Origin: Laetiporus sulphureus 93-53
Taxonomy: Eukaryota; Basidiomycota; Agaricomycetes; Polyporales; Laetiporaceae
NCBI RefSeq assembly: GCF_001632365.1
Contig: NW_024468510.1
Span: forward strand, 1,306,074 to 1,370,073
Direction of reading: 5' to 3'
Length of the DNA: 64,000 bases
The translations under genes and the position numbers were made by a program. The notes under the pieces are model-generated. The model was not told the origin of the DNA. It ran no database searches and saw only the letters and a program-made list of their open reading frames with translations. Of this stretch, positions 11,094-22,794 are shown piece by piece. How positions within the stretch are numbered: the stretch's first letter is position 1; each line of letters begins with the position of its first letter.

Positions 11094-12355
11094 GGCGAAC
11101 CGTCGCCGACCGGAAGATGGCAACGAGGGAGAGGGAGGACGACAAGCAATACATCCGGACCAGACGTGAGCGTGAAATGATAAATGTCTGGAAGAGGGCG
11201 TTAATGGCAGACGGCACGTGGAAGCCGCCAATATGGACGGCGCCGAGGAGAGAAGAAGGCTCTAGTTACGTTACATCCCTACGAATTGCAGAGACACGCC
11301 ACTGCTTCTCCCTTCTATTCCGCCCCTGTCGGAGCAGCTGCTGATGTCGCCGAAGCAATGTTTATTGCATTTTCATCATGCGAACCCGAAGCATTCACCA
11401 CTATCGCGATTGAGTTGCGTAGGTTCGAGTGCGCAGCTGCTCGAGACAAATAGCCGCGTTAAGGGTCAGAACACGTTGATCGTCGATTTTGGCCCGCGAC
11501 TCATCTGCGATTAAGCTGCCGGGCATGTGCTGTGACGGAAGCTTATACACCCAGCGCCTACGCACTCTTCCTCCGCCACTGTCGGATGCGCTCGCTTTCC
11601 GTGCAGCCAAGGTTCCGAGAACATGGAAGCTCATTCAGTGCGATAAGCTGTGTGGTATTATATAGCGCCTTGGTACGGAAGCCATCTTCATCCGGGGTAC
11701 ACAGGCACATGGCAGAAATCTGCACCCATTCAGCTTATTATCTACCAAGTACGTAAGTGGGCGCAGAGAGATCACGGAACAGACTACTCACAGCAAAGAT
11801 CGAGTCTTAACCACGAGCACGAACACGATCCGCCGTCGTTTCATCAAGGCGTACCCGAACAACTCTAAGTCGCCACAACCAAGCGCCACCTCGTTGGCAA
11901 TAGTTGCACTCTTTGAAACTGTCCCGTGCCAATAGCTTCTCTCTATTGGTCGAAATAAAAACAATTTGCGAGCTGTGCTGCGCCGCATTAATCGCGTTGC
12001 TGCCAAACAAGCCATACGTGCACCCGTTTCGGCGACCCTGTCTCCGCACGGCTGTCGTACGCATGCTTTTTCCGACGGGCCGCATAGCGTCAACAGCACC
12101 GACCGTAAGCGCTGTGGTTGAAGTGACTCGGTCGAAAATCAACCGCAGAAGTTGTGGCGCTTAATTGTCTTCCATTTGAGCGCAAGTTCTTGAAGCCTGT
12201 CTCCATTTGCTGCGGAAATGATCACACCGATCCGTTTGACATGTCAAACGTTCGCAGACGACTAAACTGTGAGGTCTTCAAGAAAGCAGCAGCGTCGCCA
12301 CGGGTTGTATAGTGGAAACACACACGACATACATCCACAGAACGACCCATACCTA
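11094..12355. other. Intergenic, no supported gene
   Basis: Divides the membrane protein start from the ERB1 stop. Several 70-110 codon frames exist on both strands (for example minus 11807-12142). None has a recognisable motif, and stops interrupt any extension. The DNA nearest 11100-11250 is likely the promoter of the minus-strand gene. Confidence 0.45.
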
Positions 12356-15122
12356 TCAACTGCACCAGACTGCAGCCTGCCCATCCGCACCCGCACTTAC
12401 CAGCCATGGCTGCCGGGGGCACCACCTCACCTGCAGCACTCCCAGCCCCTCCTTGACATCGTGTCCGCGGAGAATTTTCAGGGGCACAATCAGAGGATTC
12501 GTCATGAGGTCGTTGTACACGCGCGCATGGAACACCTGTATCGACCCGTCGTCCGAGGAGGAAGCGAACAATGGATACGTCGGATGGAAGTGCACAGAGC
12601 GAATCGCCCGCGTGTGGTACCTGGCGACAGTTATGTGATGAGCGCATCAGAACGGAGTAAAGGAATCCCAGAAAGCACAATGCCCAATGGGGATACGGTT
12701 GATTCCGACGACAATGGCAAGGCAGTTGCACTTACCGGAGGATTTTGTACGGCTTGTCGCTGAGCTCGAGGTCGAACCAGCACAGTTTTCGATCGTAGCC
12801 GCCCACGATCAAGTGGTCTCCCGATGGGTGCACATCTATCGAAGAGATCCACTGAATCCCGGGAGATAGCGTCTTGAGCAGCTTCTGCTCCGCAAGGTTG
12901 TACATCCGTACATAACGCTGGGTCTGTGAGAGATAAGACGCTCGGTTAGGCTATCTAGAATTTGATGTGCTCGCAGTGACTTACGGCAACGAAGAAATGC
13001 GGCTTCGTTGGGTGGAAGAGCACCAGCTGAATAGAACCTTTGACTTTTCGGAAGGGCGCTTGCGAGTGCCTGCGAGAAAGCTGGTGTATCCATACTCCAC
13101 CAGCACCTTCGCCGCTCGCTGGGAGAACAATTAGACGTGATGTAAGAATTAAATACGATAGATGAGTCTACTCACCAACGGTAGACATGTAGTCTCCCTT
13201 GCGGTGGAATGCGATTTGTTTTGGTATTCCCGAGTTGGACGGCAGGCTGATAATGAGGATGGGCGAATCGGAGGAAGAAGCGGTGGCCGCAGTCGACGTC
13301 CATTTGACAGGTGATGGTGTCACTGGTGCCGGAGGAAGAGTGGCGGGGGCAAGCAGTGACTGGGTGGCGGTGAGAATGGTGGCGGGGAGATTGGGCGGTA
13401 TGAGGAAGTGCAGTTGCTCTTCGCTGCATACAGGACACAATACATTAAGCACCATGCCAACAAACATCTGAAACGGCCCAACTCACATTGATACAATGAA
13501 GAAGCTGACGTCCGTTCTTGGGCACCACTCCACAGCACCGACCTTGCCTTGGAACTTCCATCGCTTGACCTCCTTGCCAACGATAATTTCCCACAGCCGA
13601 ATGATTCCACTCTCATCACCGCTCACGACCCAAGCACCATCCGGGCTGACACTGATCGCTCTCACACGATGCCTTTCATGCGGCACCTGCAGTGACTTGT
13701 ACATCGGGAATGGTTTGAGGCTGCTGGGGCTGGGCAGCTTCGGGATGAGGCTGTTCGGGTCAATCTGCAGCTTCACTCGCTGAATGCGAGGTGCCAAGTA
13801 CAAATCCAGTTGCCGGCTGAAGCGCTCCTGGATGAATTGGTCGTAGGCCGGGACCAAGCGCAGAGCCTTGTACTTCTGCGGTAGGAAGTCGCGTTCACGA
13901 TCCTCCTTGTCAGTCTCCTCCCATTGCTTCCGCTCGTCTTCGGTAGGCAGGTACTCTTCCGGCGGGTTATAGGACTCGGCGTGAGTGGGAAGACGGGGCT
14001 TGGGTGCAGGGAGAGGTGCAGGCTGGTTCGACGGCTCGTCGTCCCAGATTGCGTAAACCTGGGGCTGGTTGGAGGCTGTCTTGGGCTTGTTGGGGACGAT
14101 CCGGCCTTGACGAATGGCACGAACAATTTTCATGATCTACATAGTGGAGTTCAGAGCGATCATCAATGCTCTGGGACAATAGAGTTACTTTCTGTTTCTC
14201 CCATTTACTGGGTACCCATCTGCGCTTGGGTTCTGGGGCACCTGAGAGCGGCATCACCTCTTCCTTGCCCTTGCCAGTGAACCATTCCACGGTCGGTTCG
14301 TACGGATCATACCCAGCATCTGGCACCTCGTGCTGTTGAAGTCTCCTGATCAGGTCCAACTCCTCAGGTGTGAGAGGCTTGTCCATCTGAGTATTCTTGT
14401 CAAATGCGGTGGTCCTGAGCCCGAGCATTAGGTGCCGCCTTGGATATGAATGCAAATGAACATACCAGGCCGAGGGGTCTTCTACTGTCTCGAGGAACTT
14501 GTCCAGCTCATCACCACGGGCGGGATGTAGGACCTTCTTGCCGTTAATATCGTAGCCTACATGTGGTAGATCGTCGTACCAATGCATGGGTATGTTGCCG
14601 ACGCGGTTTGGAGTCTGATAAGCCCACGCAAAAAAAGTTGATATTAGCGTAAAAGCAATATGTCGTGAACTGCATACGTACATCTTCCGTGGATGAGTCT
14701 GAATCGTAGTCCGGCTCGATCTCGGGGTAGACTCGCTTAGGCTGGCCAGTAATGTCTGAAATGATAGTCTTTGGCTTGGGGTATATATGCAAGTCATCAT
14801 CCTCCGTATCAATTTCTGACTGCTCTTCCTCTTCATCCTCTTCCTCGTCGTCGTCCTCATCGTCGTCACCTTTCTCCTCGTCTTCACTATCCGCCTCGTC
14901 CTCCCCAACACTGTCAGCGTCTTCTTCGCTGTCGCTTCTGGTGTCAATCTCTGGAAACTCATCCGCTTCGTCATCATCTGTGCTACCTTCTTCCCCACCT
15001 TCACCCTCGTCCTCACTGTGCATGTCCAAACCAACGTCATGAAGGAATGAGGACGGCGCCGGAGCCTCGTCTTCGGCTGCTTTGCGCTTTTTGTTTTTCT
15101 TGTTCAGTTCCGCGGGACCCAT
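12356..15122 (-). CDS. ERB1: Erb1/BOP1 ribosome biogenesis protein
   Basis: Nucleolar WD-repeat component of the PeBoW (Nop7-Erb1-Ytm1) complex, needed for 27S pre-rRNA processing and 60S subunit formation (family knowledge). The start at 15120-15122 gives [20 protein letters not shown] long Asp/Glu/Ser tract follows (about residues 35-110). The BOP1NT domain then shows [55 protein letters not shown] and [14 protein letters not shown]. The WD40 propeller begins at [17 protein letters not shown] and ends with [17 protein letters not shown] and [15 protein letters not shown], with the stop at 12356-12358. Several short introns interrupt the gene. It is divergently arranged with ARP4, with 262 bp between the starts. 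Identity is very secure. Confidence 0.97.
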
Positions 15123-15384
15123 GGAACAGAGCAGGAAGAGAGAAGTAGGCTAGGCCAACTTAGCAGACCGTAGACAGAGCGGAACCTGGAGAGCAGTGAG
15201 CACTGAGAGGCACTGAAAATGGACTTGTGCAATGTGCATGGGCGAAATTTCCTGATCAAGGACCACGTGGTGCGAGATCAGATCGGTACTGAACGTCGCG
15301 CGTTTCACTCTCAGCGACGCGTCGCGCTCGACTTCAATTGCCTGTCGGAACAGTCTCACCTACGTGTATCCTTCCTCCTGCAAA
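15123..15384. promoter_or_regulatory. Shared ERB1/ARP4 divergent promoter region
   Basis: The 262 bp between the ERB1 start (minus) and the ARP4 start (plus). No other gene fits, so both promoters and leaders must lie here. I see no clear TATA element. The inference of shared regulation rests only on the spacing. Confidence 0.55.
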
Positions 15385-17251
15385 ATGGTGCAATACGGTG
15401 GAGGTTGGTGGAATCGCCGCTGGTATCTAATGCGTCCTGACAACTTCGCATGTAGACGAGGTCTCTGCACTCGTAGTGGACATCGGAACGTCCTCCGTAC
15501 GCGCGGGATATGCAGGTGACGACACACCCAAAGCAATAATCCCCACGGCGTATGGCTTCATTGAAGAGTCAAGCGAAACCCAACCCGAGGGTACGACTGG
15601 AGACGGTGACGTCGCAATGGGAGAAGCCGGTGCAGGGGAGAATGGCGAAGCAGCAAACAGAAACCCTGCCAAGAAAAAGGCGAAGCTTTATATCGGACAG
15701 AATGGCCCATCTATGTGGCGCGAGAATATGCAAGTTGCGAATCCCGTGCAGAATGGACTCAGTACGCCTCGACTACCAGCCTTACTCCGTGCAGTACTGC
15801 TAACCCCACGCTGCTAGTCACGGACTTCGAGCCTATACCCGCTCTGATTTCCCATGCGCTTGAAGTTGTGATGCGTTGTAGCCCTTCCGAACACCCGATT
15901 CTTGTTACCGAGCCTGCATGGAATACTCCAGCAAACCGGGAACGAATGGCTGAGATCATGTTCGAGGAATTCAACGTCCCCGCGTTCTACATCTCAAACA
16001 CGGGCGTGTTGAATGCGTGCGTGTCCTCAATGTCTTTTACAGCATACCAGCGAACATTGAGATGTTTTACAGCTTTGCCGCAGGCAAAGGTTCTGCGTTT
16101 GTTATCGACATAGGCAGTTCAACAGCGAGTGTGGCACCTGTGATCGACGGTTTCGTCATGAGACGAGGTACCCTTTCCAAATGTCTAACCTCGGGTGCAT
16201 GCTGACACGCAACGTCAGGCCTAACACATTCAGCATTACCACAGTTCGTCCACGCGCATGCGAAACATTTGCTGACCACGTCGAGCCCCAGAGTCGGACG
16301 TCCTGCCATTCAACTATATTCACATCAACTCATCGCCAACAGACAGGCAAGTCATTAATTTGTTCTTCATCGTTCAGTTCAGTTCAATAACGTTTGCGCG
16401 AAGCCTGTGGACGTTGGGTTGCCACCAAAGTTCGAGCTTCGTCAAGATCGCATAGCAGGCACGACGGAAAGCTGGAGGCTCTGGAGCGAAGCGAAGGAAG
16501 TGGACGAATGGATGCAGAGTGTAGCAGGCGTGCTCGACCAGGGTTGGAACGAACAGTGAGTTACTCATTATTCGTCTACAGGAAAAGGATGCGATACAGC
16601 TGAACCTGCAGAGCGGCGAATCTACGAGGAGCAAGACACTACGAATTTCCGACAGGGTACAATTTTTCCTTCACGGGCATTGAACGCTACAGTGTCGGCG
16701 AATATTTCTTCACGCATTCTCCCCAACTCATGGTGCGTTGACTATCTCGTCTTGACATCTCGCTATCAGGGAATTGCTCATCCATCTTCAGGCCACAAAT
16801 CCGAACCTTCCCAAAACCATTCCTGCCCTAATAGCCAGCTCCCTCAACGCTTGCGACGTGGAAATTCGGCAGGTGCTCATGGGCAATGTTGTCCTGACAG
16901 GCGGAGGAAGCTTGTTCTCCGGTATTGTAGATCGCTTACAGAACGAGCTGACAAGACAATTCCCTCATGTAAGCCACATTCACGCATGCATTTTTGAAAC
17001 TTGCTGAACTATTCGCTGCTCTTTTTTCATTTTCAGGCCAAGATACATGCCCCCGGAAACCCTACAGAACGGCGGTTCGGCGGCTGGCTGGGCGGCAGTA
17101 TCCTTGCTAGTCTGGGCACGTTCCATCAATTATGGATCAGCAAGGAGGAGTGGCAGGTAGGTCTCGATGCTGGTTCCTGCAGTGAGCACGCTCATAATCA
17201 TCGCACCAACAGGAACACGGCAAGGCTATTGTCGGGCAACGTTGCAAATAA
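15385..17251 (+). CDS. ARP4: Actin-related protein 4 (chromatin remodelling/NuA4)
   Basis: Nuclear actin-related protein shared by the INO80, SWR1 and NuA4 complexes in yeast; the human equivalent is BAF53. A short first exon gives MVQYGG. After an intron ending near 15454 comes [19 protein letters not shown] (phosphate-1 loop) and [10 protein letters not shown]. An Ala/Glu/Lys insertion ([16 protein letters not shown]) follows, as is typical of Arp4. Later blocks are [37 protein letters not shown] (phosphate-2), [15 protein letters not shown] and [19 protein letters not shown]. The last exon adds [12 protein letters not shown], with the stop at 17249-17251. The insertion and the hsp70-like ATP motifs favour Arp4 over conventional actin or Arp6. 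Transcription diverges from ERB1. Confidence 0.94.
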
Positions 17252-18007
17252 GAAAACTATCTCTTGCTGCACATGCAGTTGTGCAGTCTGCGTTTGCTTC
17301 GAAGAGCACCAGGTTACTACGGGTCGCCGCAAGATCTGAAACAGCGTCACGGACAGCCTCATCATGGCCGTGTCTGTTGATCTGGCCAGCAGAATCACGT
17401 ATCCTAACTCCCTGACATAGGGCGTGATCAACTTGGATCAGACCATGATATATTGATCACCGATCAGATTTTATCGCTTAACCGTGAAATGGTTCTGACC
17501 TGGGCAAAGGCGACTTAATTGCATGAATGTGTACAGGATACAAACGCAACGCCAAATCCTGATGAGGTAGAGCTCCTGTCACTGAGAGAATGTCCCCTCC
17601 TCAGCAATTATCAACCTGGATTTTTCTCGACCAGGGGAAGCGCCGCTTCCCTACGCTGATCCCGCGCAGGATCATGCAACAGTCTTGCACCTCGCTCGTA
17701 ATGTATCACGAGAAGTGGTGAATGGGATCGCCATTGGCGCCTGGCGTATGAGGAGCGAATGCCAATCACGGCGAGCGGACTGGAAAAAGGGGAAGATGGT
17801 TAAGGAAGGAGACGATACGGCGTATCTGCGCGAGCACGATGTGTCCGATTCAGCATACGCACGTAAATAATATATAACGGCTGAGACGCAGCAGTGGAAG
17901 GTGTGGAAGGTGTTGAGCTATTGACGGCCGAGCGGAAAGGAAAGTGGGCTGGTATTCGTCAACAGGCTTATCGTACAGTTTCGCATGGCGCTAGCTAGCA
18001 GCGCATT
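17252..18007. other. Intergenic, no supported gene
   Basis: Between two convergent genes, so mainly 3' flanks. Short frames only. I see no repeat or RNA gene. Confidence 0.5.
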
Positions 18008-19520
18008 TCAAAAGCATTCGACGAGCTCGCGTTTCTCGCGAGCGTCCATCAGGGCTCCGAGGGCTCCGATGGCCTTCCTCCTGTTCCGAGTGGCAAAGTT
18101 CTTTGGAAGTAGCTCGTCATGGCTCGACGGCGGTCCGCGTGGCTGGCGCGTCGGCTGGCTGACAAGCCTCTGCATGACGGCTGGAGAGTCCTGAGGTTCA
18201 GCAACGGCAATAGCAGGTCCGCCTCGTCCAATACCAAGGCCCTCGTAGAGCTTCTTGACGGCTTCCTCGCGGGGCGACAGCGGAACCCCGTCGCTGGACG
18301 TGGCGGTGTGGGGAGTGCTAGGAGACGAATTCGATTTGGACGAGACCGACGAGGAATCTTCACCATCTACACCATCAGAGCTATCGACGGCGACGGTGCC
18401 AGGCAATGGCTGTGAAGCAACCTTCAGCTGCAGGGGGAGCGGTCGCGCTCTCGCCGTGGCAGGTCCCGAGGGAGGAGACGACGGCTCAGCTGGGGGAGGA
18501 GTAATCTTGACCAACGGAGAGGACGTTGCACGGGCGCCGCTTAGGACCGAGTTGTTAACAGCACCACGCCTCCATGACACAGCAGCGTCGGATTTTGACG
18601 GAACGGAACCATGGGCGTTCGGGTTGGGGCTGCTAAGCGCAGGACTGCCCAGGGGGGTTCCACCACTGATGACCGTTGTGAAATTTGAAGATTGTGCCTT
18701 CACGCTGGTCGGTGCGAAGTCGTCCTCGTCCGACTCGTAACGAGCAGGCGTCATCCTACTACCAAACTTCCCGCCAATAGCAGCAGTCATGGGCATATGA
18801 TTGTCAGCCCCAACTCCGAGCCTAGCACGCAGTTGTTCCGCCTGGTTGGAACGACGCGTCTGCGCACTTGCTGTTGCAGCCCGCAAGTCAAAAGAAGTCT
18901 GTGCAGGGGCGGCAGAGGCTGGTGTCACAAAGCCGGCAGTGCTGCGGCGCAACGGTTGCTGAGCCTGGCGTTGACGAAAAGCCTGCGCCTGTGCCTGCGC
19001 GAGCAGCTCAGCTTGATACTGCTGCTGCGCCTGTAAAGTCTGCTGAGCTTGTAGAGTCTACGCATTGTGATCAGTATTACGAATGACATGGCAGGTTTGA
19101 TGTTTATCTGACCTGAAGCCTAGCTATCTCCATTTGTACCATCTGCAGCTGCAGAGCTTGCAACTGAGCCTGGGCCGGAATTGCCGCCATCGGGTAGTTC
19201 ATGCCAATGTTCACGCCCATTGCCTGCTGCTGGGCAAACCTGCCAGCAACGCCGTCCACGGCAGCGGTCATCGGATGTCGTTGGACACGGGCAGCGTTGT
19301 TCCTAATGTACAGGTTCTGCGCCATCATGTTGGTCAATTCGTCTTCTTCTTCCGATGGGTAGTATGCTTGATTGGTAGGCGGAGACATAACGCGGGGAAC
19401 GTTGAACGTAGCACCGGGGGCGGCAGTCAGCGGCACATTGCCTGATGACGAGCGAACGCCTCCCGTGCGAAGACCAGAGAGGAGGGAAGCACGAGGGTTG
19501 GGAGCAGGTGCGGTAGCCAT
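18008..19520 (-). CDS. Low-complexity Ala/Ser/Gln-rich protein, function unknown
   Basis: Two exons joined across an intron at about 19057-19113, from MATAPAPNPRASLLSGLRTG to a stop at 18008-18010, roughly 485 residues. I do not recognise a named domain. Visible parts, in order: a region containing QAYYPSEEEDELTNMMAQN and LYIRNNAARVQRHPMTAAVDG; a Gln/Ala-rich, probably helical or coiled-coil tract (QLQALQLQMVQMEIARLQ and following); a second block RRSNQAEQLRARLGVGAD with PMTAAIGGKFGSRM; a long Ser/Pro disordered stretch; and a C-terminal block SPREEAVKKLYEGLGIGRGG. The last ordered piece is NRRKAIGALGALMDAREKRE. The duplicated PMTAA motif suggests a repeated short linear element. Ordered islands in a disordered chain fit a scaffold or RNA-binding regulator, but that is speculation. 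Confidence 0.75.
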
Positions 19521-20341
19521 GGTTATGCCAGTCGGAGCAAGCAGGAATGGTGGTATCGAATGAGAAGAAATTACGGGCGAGATGCGGGTCGATCCAGAGG
19601 AGGGAAAATGAATACAACTGCAGATAGTGGTAGAGATGGGACCAAGGTGGTTCCGATTGTGTCAGATAGGCAACTCCTGTCGGCTCATGGACAATGAGGT
19701 ATTCTCACCTGATGAGGACTCAGAACGGAGCTTGCAACTATCAGAGGTAGAATGGATGCGTCAATCCCTCTCTAGAGCGGTATGCCACCGGTGGAGATGA
19801 TTGTCAAGGCTGCGGGGGAGGTCTGCGAAGTGGAATGCCGAGATGGCAATTAGGAAAGAAGTGAGGAGGATTGGAATTTTGCGAGTATAAGATGTAGAGA
19901 GCTATATATCCTAAGACGAACACAGACAGAGAGAGACAGACCGAGACAAAGGGGAAAAGGACCACCGAGAGGTAATAAAGAGAGAGACGACGAAGATCAA
20001 AAGAGCGAGTCCACGCCCAAGTATCGCCATCGGCTGACAGAGACCCCGGACACTGTTCCAGATCATGAGAGCCTGATCGTTCCTCGGACTCTCTTTTCGA
20101 TTTTCGAGACGCTATTGCTCATACATCATGGTCGTGGTGGATCTATTACACTGACTAGAAAACAGGTATCTACTCCGTACACCTCCATGATCTGTAAGAC
20201 ACAACGCGACGGCCGCAGCATTCCTGGCGTCTGGCGTTGACGGTCCCGAGGACAATTGGAGCAGAGGCGCTCGCGCTATCGTCAGCTACAGTCTCCGGCG
20301 GTCCAGATACGGCCTTTCCTCAGAGCCCATCCTCGCCGAGC
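19521..20341. promoter_or_regulatory. Promoter/leader of the low-complexity protein, with purine-rich tract
   Basis: No gene is supported. On the plus strand, 19915-20010 is strongly purine-rich (repeated GAGA and GACAGA). On the transcribed minus strand this is a pyrimidine-rich tract 400-490 bp upstream of the start of the 18008-19520 gene. Pyrimidine tracts are common near fungal transcription starts, and a long 5' leader is plausible. The end near 20341 is the 3' flank of TRS20. Confidence 0.45.
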
Positions 20342-21066
20342 TCACAGATATTTCTTCGCGCTGGCTCTGACCTTTGCGTCGAAAACAGGGCTCCGGATAG
20401 GTGTGTGAGCAGTATGGAAGGGATTGAGCATGGTCTGACAACGAAAGACATCGACCTCGGACACCGTTAGATGACACGCGATGCTCACTTTCACGTACAG
20501 CTCCCAGACCTCGATAAATAATGCTTTGATGCCGTCGTCGTTGCGTCCTTCGTGCAGCAACACAAACTTCATGTCTGCTCAAATCAACATCGAATCATCT
20601 CGAAGCCGGCGACGGCGAGTTCTCACTTCCTGGTGTCACGAACGCGGACACGGTCCATTCATTGAACTTGTCCACGGACTTCAGGTACCTGTGATTCGTC
20701 TGCCCATGAATCAAGTGTTGTGATAATCAGGCAGATGGGCATAGGCGAGGTGGATACCAACATCACGTTTTCCTTGCGCACCACCTCCTCAATAACATCT
20801 AGGCTCGCGTTGGCGATCATTTGTATGACGTGCCTATCTTGTCCACCACCAATTCTGACAGTGCTTCCTTGAGCATGATGTGCTTGTGTCGCACTAGTTG
20901 CTCCTGATAGAGCGGTCAAGGTGCCCGCGAAAGCAGACGTTGACCAACTGGGTAGATTGGATGCCAAAGGTGAACTCAGTGACGATTGCGCGGGCTTCGA
21001 TGAATAATGTGTCAGGCTGTAGAGAGGGGTATCTGATGGAGAAAGCAGGAACAGATGGTGCGACAT
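20342..21066 (-). CDS. TRS20: TRAPP subunit Trs20 / TRAPPC2 (sedlin)
   Basis: Small longin-fold subunit of the TRAPP complexes, which act as Rab GEFs and tethers in ER-Golgi and autophagic traffic. The start at 21064-21066 gives MSHHLFLLSPSDTPLYSLT. Next come a Ser/Ala-rich insertion longer than in yeast or human and HVIQMIANASLDVIEEVV. After introns the protein reads YLKSVDKFNEWTVSAFVTPG, NMKFVLLHEGRNDDGIKALF, IEVWELYVK and the family-typical ending LNPFHTAHTPIRSPVFDAKV, with the stop at 20342-20344. Three phase-consistent introns are needed, and the joins restore the sedlin reading frame exactly. Human loss causes spondyloepiphyseal dysplasia. It is divergently paired with PCP1, with starts 162 bp apart. 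Confidence 0.94.
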
Positions 21067-21228
21067 TGTCGCGTGCGTTGCCGAGAAAGTGCAGTATCGA
21101 GTCTTGGTTGGTGGCGAGGAATGCAAGCAGGCTCAGCCACATCCACGAGATGCGTTTCGGTGATCGATCCGCACGTGGTGTCAGAGGCCACAAATTTGTT
21201 TCCCAAGCTCCGCCACCATCCTTCTGAG

Positions 21229-22496
21229 ATGAACGCAGGCTTATTTTTGAGAAACATTTCTGCCGCCTTCCGTTCACCTCCATTCACAATAAGGGCTGGT
21301 GTCAGTCGCAACTGCAGTGCACGCGTTTTTTCCTCGTCGGTGAATCTAACAACATTGGCATGCTTTCCCCCGCGCGCATGGCATCCCGCAACGGCGCAAC
21401 GTATCCCTGTCCCGGAGTTTAGGAAACCATTTTCATCTGTCCTGCAATTCATGGCCAATCGAGCATGGAATGCAACACATCGAGACTCGAAACTCCTCAG
21501 CCGAAGCAAACCGCGCGGACCGCGCCGGCCATCAGGTCGCGAGAGTGCATGGCAGCGCTTCTGTCGAATGGTAGACTCCGTGCCACACCGATGGATCCTG
21601 TGGGGGATTCTAGGGCTGAACGGCATTGTTTTTGTCATGTGGAACGCAGCTGTGGCTCAGTATGTGCGTGTCCGCTCATTCTTTGCGCTTATGCTGTGCT
21701 CAATCGCTGACCAAATCATCCTGTCGTTAGAAAGCAACCGGAGACCCTCGACAATATTTGTACATGGCTAGGAACTTTCTCGTTAGCTACGAGAATTTCA
21801 GTGCCGGTCGTCTGTTCGTGGTCTTACGTAATGCTATCGATGACCGTTCTGCTGATACTTCATTCAAGATGGACGCTAGTGACAGCGTGCTTCTCGCATG
21901 GAGACATCACACACTTGTTTGTGAACGCCTTCTCGCTCTACTTCATGGCACCTGCGGTTCTGCGGATACTTCACAACGGCAAATTCCTGGTGTTCTACCT
22001 GGGTGGTAGGTCGTAAATCTCGGCCAACCTTACTGGATTAATACTGATGTGCCCCACTTCATAGCTGGTATGTTAGCAAGTCTTATAAGCCTGCAATGGA
22101 ACCATGCCATTGAGAAGAAGCCGTCTCATTATGCTTCACGTGGCGCGAGCGGTACGTACATCCCACGGCTTCCCACAGTGGTACTCTTGACTTACTGCTG
22201 CTACGCAGGCGCAATATACGCCATTATAGCTTTTTTCGCCTGTGTTGCTCCGAAGGCAACACTTTACTTGTTTGGCATGATTCCCTTACCCGCATGGCTA
22301 TTCGTCACAGGGATCTTCCTCTGGGATGGCTCCAGTACTCTTACACATACGGTGAGTTCAAGCGTGGATGCGGCCGTCCACTCGCTGATATCCTGCTGCT
22401 AATGCAATGCAGGGTGGACAAATGGATACCGCCGGCCATGTGGGTGGGATCCTCAGTGGGATTGCATACTATTGCTGGATGATGCTCCGGAGGTGA
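21229..22496 (+). CDS. PCP1: Mitochondrial rhomboid protease Pcp1/PARL
   Basis: Intramembrane serine protease of the inner mitochondrial membrane; in yeast it processes Mgm1 and Ccp1. The start at 21229 gives MNAGLFLRNISAAFRSPPF, an arginine-rich presequence without acidic residues. Spliced exons give HRWILWGILGLNGIVFVMW, GRLWTLVTACFSHGDITHLF and NAFSLYFMAPAVLRILHNG. The catalytic serine lies in YASRGASGAIYAI. GMIPLPAWLFVTGIFLWDG follows, and the catalytic histidine lies in MDTAGHVGGILSG. The end is a TGA at 22494-22496. An intron falls directly after GASG. The active-site pair and the transmembrane pattern appear intact. The ATG is preceded by in-frame codons, but the presequence character supports this start. 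Confidence 0.94.
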
Positions 22497-22794
22497 TCTG
22501 GGTACAGTGGGCGATTGTCTGCAGTGTTTGCATTGTCTACCCCATGATATCGATGCGCAGCCACTTATGCATAATCCTGTATTGCTGGTGTGCACAATAC
22601 CTATGCACTTCTGGGCACAGAGTAGGGGTCGTCTAGTTACCGGGGGCATATCTTAGAATAATTCGCAGTATTGAACATATGCCAATCCATTGAAATACAA
22701 TATGCCTATGTCAACAAGCAACGTGCGAAGGACTCTTGAACTTAGCAAGGATGGACAGTAATTGACACCCTCTCACTGGCACAAGATGTGTATT

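Noticed and set aside
14752..15042. A poly-serine open frame on the plus strand
   Set aside because: It is the antisense of the Asp/Glu tract of ERB1; the low complexity is explained by that gene.
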